A stretch of DNA of 64,000 nt from Algoriphagus taiwanensis (GTDB lineage: Bacteria; Bacteroidota; Bacteroidia; Cytophagales; Cyclobacteriaceae), in NCBI RefSeq assembly GCF_036245645.1, contig NZ_BTPE01000014.1, positions 62,001 through 126,000 of the forward strand. The letters are read 5' to 3'. Under the pieces are notes generated by a model. The model had not been told where the DNA came from. It was given only the letters and a program-made list of their open reading frames with translations, and made no database searches. Of this stretch, positions 58,172-64,000 are shown piece by piece. A program made the translations under genes and the position numbers. Every line of letters starts with the position of its first letter. Within the stretch, counting starts at the first letter, position 1.

Positions 58172-59386
58172 TTATTCCTTGATAAAATTAAATCTTGCCC
58201 ACTGCTTTCTATGCCGCAGTTCATTGCCAGAGAAAATAAATGGAGGAATGTAAACAAGCTTTTCTATGCGAATCTCGTGAATTCCTTCCTTAAGTTCATT
58301 GATAGGAATAATTCCAAAAAAGGCTTTTTGACCGGTAATTCCAGAAGTAGTGAGCATCCACTTTTCGCTTGTTACCAAAGAGTCATTCAAAAAAACCTGA
58401 TAGGTGTCTTCTACTTTTTCAAGTTTTTTCCAACCTAGAGTATCATAATTACTTGTGGACAAAAGTGTCTGTATTCGAGGCAAATCTTGTTCATCTCGTG
58501 CATATTTGGCGAGATATAGATTAATCTTATCCCCACTTACGGTAATGGATTCCGTCCAAACTCTGGGAAACCGCACCATTTTATTGTTATACTCCTCGAA
58601 ATACATGGATTGATCGGGCCAATCATAAAATTCCTCATCCAAATCAGTCATGGGTTGATAATAAGAAAAGCCCTTTAAATCAGCTAAAATAAACGGCACC
58701 GCAGCTATAACCAATCCCAATGAAACCAATAGCATAGTCCATTTGCCTAAATGACTAGAAAACACAGCCCCAATGGTTCCATTCATGCTAGTACCTAGAA
58801 AGGACTTTAACTTAAATTTTTTAAAAATCGCCCCGATAATTAGCACCCCAAGAATGGAAAGGATAAAGAATAGGTAAAGTACTTGAAAGTCTAAGTTGAA
58901 AATCAAGTAAATCCCTGTAAGAAAAATCAGATAAACCGTAATTGAAAATATCGGAATCACTACGGAAAGGGGGTAACCGTAGATCATGCTGCACCATCGC
59001 TCCAAATTCAATAAATAGACTCGAGGATGAGGGTATTCCAAGTCCTGAGAAAATTTGAACAGCTTGCTTTTCAATACCCCTTCCGGAAATGCATAAGTGA
59101 TCCCCAACATACCTGCCCACATAAATCGAAGGAATAAATGGGTAATCAGAAAAATTTTAAAAACCGAAATGATCAATGAAAAATAACCCAAAACCAACAT
59201 GGCAGGTATTTGTTCCAATCCATAATCCTGAATCATAATAATGGAATAGTCAAAAAGACTGGATGGAATAATAAATAATGCAGCCAAGGAAATCCCTGAA
59301 ATGATCACTTCAGGCTCCCAGCTGTTCTTTTGCAGGTTTTCCAGCCAAGTAAGGTCTTGCTGCTTTTTGATGTTATCCTCTTCCAT
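58172..59386 (-). CDS. Six-helix membrane protein with extracytoplasmic domain, unknown
   Basis: A 404-residue protein. Residues 1-25 are charged; about six hydrophobic helices follow (VIISGISLAALFIIP, MLVLGYFSLIISVFKIFLI, VVIPIFSITVYLIFLTGIYL, VLYLFFILSILGVLIIGAIF, WTMLLVSLGLVIAAVPFIL). Residues 260-404 form a soluble beta-rich domain (WTESITVSGDKINLYLAKYA, YQVFLNDSLVTSEKW, EGIHEIRIEKLVYIPP). I know no family name. It lies 11 bases downstream of the DmpA-like peptidase on the same strand and is AT-richer than its neighbours by eye. Confidence 0.75.
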   Translation of the reverse strand: MEEDNIKKQQDLTWLENLQKNSWEPEVIISGISLAALFIIPSSLFDYSIIMIQDYGLEQIPAMLVLGYFSLIISVFKIFLITHLFLRFMWAGMLGITYAFPEGVLKSKLFKFSQDLEYPHPRVYLLNLERWCSMIYGYPLSVVIPIFSITVYLIFLTGIYLIFNLDFQVLYLFFILSILGVLIIGAIFKKFKLKSFLGTSMNGTIGAVFSSHLGKWTMLLVSLGLVIAAVPFILADLKGFSYYQPMTDLDEEFYDWPDQSMYFEEYNNKMVRFPRVWTESITVSGDKINLYLAKYARDEQDLPRIQTLLSTSNYDTLGWKKLEKVEDTYQVFLNDSLVTSEKWMLTTSGITGQKAFFGIIPINELKEGIHEIRIEKLVYIPPFIFSGNELRHRKQWARFNFIKE

Positions 59387-59397
59387 GGAAAACAGAA

Positions 59398-60540
59398 TTA
59401 ATTTCCAATATGCTGATTTTTAATCCATTCCAAAACTTTTCCCCTAGGCAAGGCCTCTACTTTTCTTCCATCCTTGCCGGTCATCGTCTCAGCAGCAAAA
59501 AGGGAATTCACAATAGCCTCCTCTGTAGCTTCAATGACAGCCAGGAAAAGGGGCGTCATAGCATCATTTCCGAGAAATTCGGCCTTTTGGAGCTCCTGAG
59601 ATGGAATGGAATAGGGGATTCTAAGACCCTTACTGGTAGAGAAGGCGATAACATAATCTCCCGAGCCATTGGAAGCAATTCCTCCGGTTTTCGCCAAACC
59701 CATCATAGCCCGCTGAGCCATCCTCTCGAGATTTCGCTCCAGAACCGGGGCATCCGTTGCCACCACGATCATGCAGCTCCCGTCAGATTTTTCCAAAGCG
59801 TCTTTGAATGGATACTTTTCCAGCTTTTCCCCTACCGGAACCCCGGAGATTTGCAGGTTTCCTCCAAAATTGGTTTGTACTAAAACACCCACCGTATATC
59901 CTCCGAGGCTCTCGGGAAGTTTACGGGAAGCAGTACCAATTCCCCCTTTCCAGCCAAAACAAACAGTACCTGTACCTGCCCCAACATTCCCCTCTTCCAC
60001 CATTCCGGGATTAGCAGCTTCAATTGCCTGAATGACCTCTTCGGAAGAAATATGCATCCCACGAATGTCATTCAGGTAGCCATCGTTGGTTTCCCCGACC
60101 ACGGCATTAACTGACTGGATAGATTCATTGCCCGGCTGGGCTAAAGAATAGCGAACGACTCCCTCAATCCCAGCAGCCACACTCAGTGTATTGGTCAGAA
60201 TGATCGGTGATTCCAGATTTCCTAATTCCTGCACTTGGGTGACTCCAGCAAGTTTTCCAAAACCATTTCCCACAAAGATTGCAGCGGGTACTTTATCTTG
60301 AAATAGATTGCCCCCATGCGGCAAAATGGCTGTCACTCCTGTCCGGATATCACTTCCCTCAATTTTGGTCAGGTGACCTACTTGGACTCCCTGCACATCA
60401 GTGATGGCATTCAATGGTCCGGTGGGCAATATGCCGAATGGTACACCGAGCTCTCTCGGGCGAGATTGGGCGGAAAGAGAGTGAATTGTCAGGGAGAAAA
60501 ACGCTCCTGCTAAAAGAGACAAGTATTGGGATTTTGGCAT
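59398..60540 (-). CDS. P1/DmpA-family self-processing aminopeptidase, exported
   Basis: A 380-residue N-terminal-nucleophile hydrolase of the S58 family. It has a signal peptide (SLLAGAFFSLTIHSLSAQ). The start ELGVPFGILPTGPLNAITDV and TGVTAILPHGG are family hallmarks. Autocleavage is expected at G254-S255 in SDGSCMIVVATDAP, freeing S255 as nucleophile, with SNGSGDYVIAFS (290-301) behind it. Members cut D-amino-acid or beta-alanyl peptides. It is the first gene of a two-gene minus operon and diverges from nth. Confidence 0.9.
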   Translation of the reverse strand: MPKSQYLSLLAGAFFSLTIHSLSAQSRPRELGVPFGILPTGPLNAITDVQGVQVGHLTKIEGSDIRTGVTAILPHGGNLFQDKVPAAIFVGNGFGKLAGVTQVQELGNLESPIILTNTLSVAAGIEGVVRYSLAQPGNESIQSVNAVVGETNDGYLNDIRGMHISSEEVIQAIEAANPGMVEEGNVGAGTGTVCFGWKGGIGTASRKLPESLGGYTVGVLVQTNFGGNLQISGVPVGEKLEKYPFKDALEKSDGSCMIVVATDAPVLERNLERMAQRAMMGLAKTGGIASNGSGDYVIAFSTSKGLRIPYSIPSQELQKAEFLGNDAMTPLFLAVIEATEEAIVNSLFAAETMTGKDGRKVEALPRGKVLEWIKNQHIGN

Positions 60541-60550
60541 GGGGAGACTA

Positions 60551-60589
60551 ATTTTTCAATTTTCAAATCTTCCAATTTTCCAATAATAC
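60551..60589. repeat. Phrase-like intergenic repeat, family B
   Basis: TTTTTCAATTTTCAAATC, TTCCAATTTTCCAATA: successive variants of TTTTCAA lie in the 84-base gap between the peptidase and nth, matching 40861-40899 in style. It is not coding. Confidence 0.6.
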
Positions 60590-60624
60590 CTATCTTACTC
60601 ACCCTTTCCAAGATTCCCTATAAA

Positions 60625-61296
60625 ATGCTCAAAAAACAACGATACGAAGCTTTTATCCATCATTTTTCTGAGAATATGCCGGTGGCAGAGACCGAGTTGG
60701 AATACGAAAACCCCTTCCAGCTTTTGGTAGCAGTGGTCCTCTCAGCCCAATGCACAGACAAACGCGTCAACATTGTGACCCGGGAGCTTTTTAAGCATTT
60801 TCCTACTGCTGCCCACTTGGCAGCTACCCATTTTGATGAGCTTTTTCCCTACATCCGATCCATCTCCTATCCCAACAACAAAACCAAGCACCTCATTGGA
60901 CTGGGCAAAATGCTGATGGAAGATTTTGGAGGGGAAGTTCCCTCCACGGTAGAAGAACTGGTCAAGCTTCCCGGGGTCGGAAGAAAAACCGCCAATGTCA
61001 TCACCTCAGTTGTGTGGCAGCAGCCCAATATGGCTGTGGATACCCATGTTTTCCGTGTTTCGAGGCGCTTGGGTTTGGTGCCGATGACCGCCAAAACTCC
61101 TCTGGAAGTCGAAAAACAATTGGTCAAACACATTCCCAAACAATACATCCACAAAGCCCATCATTGGCTGATTCTCCATGGCCGCTACACTTGCCTAGCC
61201 CGGAAACCTAAATGTGAGGAATGCCAGATCATCCACCTCTGCAAGTATTTTGAGAAAAATCAAAAGCAGAGTAAAAAACAAGAAGGAGAAGCCTGA
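60625..61296 (+). CDS. nth: Endonuclease III
   Basis: A 223-residue DNA glycosylase/AP lyase for oxidised pyrimidines. The helix-hairpin-helix is LPGVGRKTANV with catalytic K121, and the catalytic aspartate is D139 in VDTHVFRVS. The [4Fe-4S] cluster is C190, C197, C200 and C206 (Cx6Cx2Cx5C). I chose ATG 60625 (LKKQRYEAFIHHF) because an upstream in-frame ATG at 60526 would read through the repeat tract and the opposite gene's start. The stop overlaps the asnB start (TGATG). Confidence 0.95.
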   Translation: MLKKQRYEAFIHHFSENMPVAETELEYENPFQLLVAVVLSAQCTDKRVNIVTRELFKHFPTAAHLAATHFDELFPYIRSISYPNNKTKHLIGLGKMLMEDFGGEVPSTVEELVKLPGVGRKTANVITSVVWQQPNMAVDTHVFRVSRRLGLVPMTAKTPLEVEKQLVKHIPKQYIHKAHHWLILHGRYTCLARKPKCEECQIIHLCKYFEKNQKQSKKQEGEA

Positions 61297-63071
61297 TGTG
61301 TGGAATTCATCTGATTTGGGGAAAGGATGCCAATCCTGAAGCCATTGAGGCCATGGTGGCAGATTCTTATCATCGGGGACCGGATCAACAGGACGTCTTT
61401 TCCCCTTGGCCGGGACTTTGGATCGGAGTTAATCGTCTGAAAATCCTTCATCCCGGACCGGATGCCGACCAGCCTTTTTGGGCTCCTGACGGAAACAGTC
61501 TTCTGATCTGGAACGGAGAGATTTATAATTTTTTGGAGCTGAAAAAACTCCTGTCCCAAATGGGGGTGGAGTTTCTCACAGAGTCAGATACCGAAGTATT
61601 GCTGCATTACCTCAGGTTTTTTGGCTTGGATGCATTGAAAAATCTGGAGGGAATGTTTTCCCTAATCTATGTGAATCTCGTGGATCAGTCTGTGGTAGTA
61701 GCCAGAGACCGAACAGGAGAGAAACCTCTGTATTTTTCACAAACCCCAGACACATTTGCCCTGTCCTCAGAGACCAGAGGTCTAGCCAGACTAACGCATG
61801 CGGAGTTGGAGGTTCATCAAATCGAACCCTACTTCTACCTCCGTAGTCCTATCCCGGAAAAGACCTTTTTCAGAGGAATAAGACCATGGAAGCCCGGCAG
61901 ATTCAGTAAAATTTCCCAACACAGCACTTTTAGATGGGATACCTTACCCGATCCCGAACCCCCACGAAATCCTCCAAGCCAAGAGTCATTTATCGACTCC
62001 CTTAGGCAAGCCGTACTCAGGCAGTTTCATGCGGATGTGCCTCATGGGGTGATGCTCAGCGGGGGTGCTGACAGTTCTTTGCTCTATTCGCTTTGGTATA
62101 AAGAAACTGGAATTCCCTTACCGGCTTATACTATTGAGGTGGAAAAAAAATACAGGAAAAAATACGCAGATGCCACCTTTGCCAAGCAGCTGGTTCGGCA
62201 AGTGCCAGCGGAGCATCAGTTGGTAGAAGTCACCCAGCAGGTGTTTCTTGATCGCTGGGAAGACTATCTGCAAAGCGTGGATCAGCCCATCGGGGATTCA
62301 GCAGGATTTCTGACTTGGCTGATCGGTTTGAAGGCCAAAAATCAGGTGAAAGTCCTCGCCTCCGGTGCCGGTGCAGATGAACTTTGGGGCGGATATCAGC
62401 GCCATCAAGCCTTTTATCAATATTTGAAGTATCCTGACCTATGGGGTAGAATTGCTCCGACTTTGGCCAATTTACCTTTTGGAAGAACCTGGAAAAAATT
62501 CATGCAAGGCATCGATTCCGACCCTAGGGTTACTTTCATGAATTTTGCCGCTCTTCAAAATCCGCCCAAAGAACTTCTGGAGGACTATCTCCGAATCTTC
62601 GACACGAATCTGAGTCCCTACAAGCAGGCTTTGGATTTTGACCGGAAAGTATACTTGGTGCAGGATGTCCTGAAAGTCCAAGACAATGCCCTGATGGCCC
62701 ATGGCATAGAAGGCAGATCTCCCTATTTGGATTCATCGATGATATCGATGTGGAGAAGTGTGGAAGACCAAAAGTCTCTTTTGGGAAAACCTTGGATCAA
62801 ACAAGGCCTTGAAGACCTCAACTTAAGCTGGATCAGTTCGAGGAGAAAATTTGGCTTTGGACTGCCTCTTCCGGAATGGCTAAGCGAAAACGGTCCTTTT
62901 GCCCAACGGGTATTTTCCTCCCTTCGGGAATTTGCACCAATTGCTGAAAAAGAGGGTTCTACCGAGCTGGCGGATTTCTGCAAAAATCCCGAGAAACAGG
63001 TTAACGCTCATTTTTTAACCCTTTATAACCTGTTTCTTTTAGCAGAATGGATGAAATTGCACCGAGCATGA
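61296..63071 (+). CDS. asnB: Glutamine-hydrolysing asparagine synthase
   Basis: A 591-residue amidotransferase. The N-terminal glutaminase uses C2 (MCGIHLIWG), with NSLLIWNGEIYNFLELK and ESDTEVLLHY. The synthetase half has the PP-loop MLSGGADSSLLYSLWYK and ASGAGADELWGGYQRH. The start overlaps nth by one base, and the end overlaps the GT4 gene (ATGA). Followed by a glycosyltransferase, it is probably one of the AsnB paralogues found in surface-polysaccharide loci, where they amidate sugar acids, rather than the housekeeping enzyme. This last point is inference. Confidence 0.9.
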   Translation: MCGIHLIWGKDANPEAIEAMVADSYHRGPDQQDVFSPWPGLWIGVNRLKILHPGPDADQPFWAPDGNSLLIWNGEIYNFLELKKLLSQMGVEFLTESDTEVLLHYLRFFGLDALKNLEGMFSLIYVNLVDQSVVVARDRTGEKPLYFSQTPDTFALSSETRGLARLTHAELEVHQIEPYFYLRSPIPEKTFFRGIRPWKPGRFSKISQHSTFRWDTLPDPEPPRNPPSQESFIDSLRQAVLRQFHADVPHGVMLSGGADSSLLYSLWYKETGIPLPAYTIEVEKKYRKKYADATFAKQLVRQVPAEHQLVEVTQQVFLDRWEDYLQSVDQPIGDSAGFLTWLIGLKAKNQVKVLASGAGADELWGGYQRHQAFYQYLKYPDLWGRIAPTLANLPFGRTWKKFMQGIDSDPRVTFMNFAALQNPPKELLEDYLRIFDTNLSPYKQALDFDRKVYLVQDVLKVQDNALMAHGIEGRSPYLDSSMISMWRSVEDQKSLLGKPWIKQGLEDLNLSWISSRRKFGFGLPLPEWLSENGPFAQRVFSSLREFAPIAEKEGSTELADFCKNPEKQVNAHFLTLYNLFLLAEWMKLHRA

Positions 63072-64000
63072 GAATCATCTATATCCACCAGTATTTTCGC
63101 ACCCCGGAAGAAGGCGGGGCCGTACGATCCTACCACCTTGCCAAAGGCTTGGTGGATGCGGGTTTTGAGATGGAGATGATCACTGCTCATGATTTACCCC
63201 ACTACGATCAGCGCTGGATTGACGGGATCAAAGTCCATTATTTGTCCGCTCCCTATGATCAGAAGTTTGGTTTTGCCAAACGGACGCTTGCCTTTTTCAG
63301 CTTCGTTTGGAAAGCAAAGAAACTCCTTCAAAAGCTTTCCCGGCCCGATTTGCTTTATATCACTTCTACTCCTCTGACTACCGGACTGATTGGTCTTTGG
63401 GCCAAAAGGAAACTGGCTCTTCCCTACCTCTTTGAGGTCAGGGACCTTTGGCCGGAAGCTCCGATTCAGGTGGGCGCTATCAGAAATTATTTTCTGAAAA
63501 AAGCCCTTTATCGGCTGGAAAAAAGAATCTACGATCAATCCATGGGTCTGGTAGCCTTATCTCCGGGTATAGCCGCACACCTGAAAAATATCAGTCCCGC
63601 AAAATCAGAGGCCTTAATTCCGAATTTTTCATCATTGCAAACCTTTTTCCCTCAGCAAAAAGACCTTCAAGCTCTAGACTCATTCGGTCTTTCAGATAGC
63701 CTCACCATCAGCTATACCGGGGCTTTGGGTCAGGTCAATGCGGTGGAGGAGCTACTTCAACTCGCCGAGATGGCAAAAATTGAAGGAAAAAACTGGAATT
63801 TTCTCATCATGGGTAAAGGAAGTCATGAGGAAATTCTGAAAAAGAAAGCACAGGAAATGGGATTGGATCAGGTACGCTTCATTCCTTTTGGGCCCAAGGA
63901 AAAAGTCAATCAGATCCTTTCTGTCACGGATTTGGCGTGGATCTCTTTTGCCCACCTGCCCGTGTTGAAAACCAACAGCCCAAACAAGTTTTTTGATGCC
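63068..64000 (+). CDS. GT4 family glycosyltransferase, C-terminus cut by window edge
   Basis: An ATG overlapping the asnB stop (ATGA) opens a frame of 311 codons to the right edge. The start MRIIYIHQYFRTPEEGG and HLAKGLVDAGFEMEMITAHD are typical of WbuB-like GT4 enzymes. YLFEVRDLWPEAPIQVGAIR, SPGIAAHL and the second-domain start ISYTGALGQVNAVEELL, with FLIMGKGSHEEIL, support a GT-B fold with both domains. The C-terminal end, with part of the nucleotide-sugar site, is missing. It probably adds a sugar to a lipid-linked surface polysaccharide. Confidence 0.88.
   Translation, partial: MRIIYIHQYFRTPEEGGAVRSYHLAKGLVDAGFEMEMITAHDLPHYDQRWIDGIKVHYLSAPYDQKFGFAKRTLAFFSFVWKAKKLLQKLSRPDLLYITSTPLTTGLIGLWAKRKLALPYLFEVRDLWPEAPIQVGAIRNYFLKKALYRLEKRIYDQSMGLVALSPGIAAHLKNISPAKSEALIPNFSSLQTFFPQQKDLQALDSFGLSDSLTISYTGALGQVNAVEELLQLAEMAKIEGKNWNFLIMGKGSHEEILKKKAQEMGLDQVRFIPFGPKEKVNQILSVTDLAWISFAHLPVLKTNSPNKFFDA

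Noticed and set aside
60526..60624. Longer N-terminus for endonuclease III
   Set aside because: The extra 33 residues translate the TTTTCAA repeat tract and the opposite gene's start region; family members start near LKKQR.
1..64000. tRNA, rRNA, CRISPR arrays and insertion sequences
   Set aside because: I looked in the intergenic gaps for cloverleaf T-arm sequences, evenly spaced direct repeats and transposase-like frames and saw none.

Overview
The window reads as chromosomal DNA of a pigmented, aerobic member of the Bacteroidota, most like the Cyclobacteriaceae (Algoriphagus group). The reasons are a TonB-dependent receptor with a carboxypeptidase-regulatory-like domain, DUF6090, DUF4783, DUF4286 and META-domain proteins, starts without clear Shine-Dalgarno sites, one excellent Bacteroidota-type promoter (TTTG-N19-TAGATTTG), and a crtYcd-type fused lycopene cyclase. 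I assign the taxon by recognition, not by a search. Genes are packed on both strands, no gap exceeds about 250 bases, and I see no rRNA, tRNA, CRISPR array or insertion sequence.

Layout. (1) 1-6233, minus strand: an exported protein cut by the left edge, a DcaP-like outer-membrane porin, an exported amidohydrolase, a 90-residue protein and a MalT/LAL-type LuxR regulator; plausibly an uptake and hydrolysis module with its activator. (2) 6481-9018: secreted M14 carboxypeptidase. (3) 9210-16877, plus strand: a signalling array of propeller histidine kinase, CheY-like receiver, membrane histidine kinase, CheY-like receiver, receiver-adenylate cyclase and a DUF6090 protein. The two kinase-receiver pairs look duplicated, and cAMP is a possible output. 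(4) 16995-20612: TolB-like propeller fused to an amidohydrolase. (5) 20665-32199: carotenoid region. tspO and DUF4286 diverge from a CruF-like gene, followed by crtZ and a B12-type MerR (CarH/LitR-like) regulator, then a tight operon of ECF sigma factor, crtI, crtB, crtYcd, ispH and crtW. A TonB receptor and a convergent CrtA-like oxygenase follow. The enzymes suggest a monocyclic keto-hydroxy carotenoid of the flexixanthin type, possibly further ketolated by CrtA.

(6) 32365-40809: OM-like protein, aquaporin, a DUF486-sulfatase-decarboxylase operon, a TlpA-like thioredoxin protein and RadA. (7) 40900-52481: mostly housekeeping genes (polA, amidase, gpmI, nadC, corA, queG). (8) 52573-53233: DUF6364/PIN toxin-antitoxin pair. 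(9) 53616-56248: VWA protein with an AAA+ ATPase. (10) 56272-61296: DUF1304, an RsmF-like methyltransferase, a six-helix membrane protein, a DmpA-like peptidase and nth. (11) 61296-64000: an asparagine synthase and a GT4 glycosyltransferase, probably the start of a polysaccharide locus cut by the right edge.

The most notable signal lies at 23764-23811. A 16-base inverted repeat (15 of 16 matching) surrounds the -7 element of the promoter for the sigma-crt operon, right behind the CarH/LitR-like gene, with three further half-sites upstream. It is a strong candidate operator for light- and B12-controlled carotenoid synthesis in which an ECF sigma factor is co-transcribed with the biosynthetic genes. 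A second group of observations concerns three families of low-complexity phrase-like repeats that occupy short intergenic gaps just upstream of start codons.
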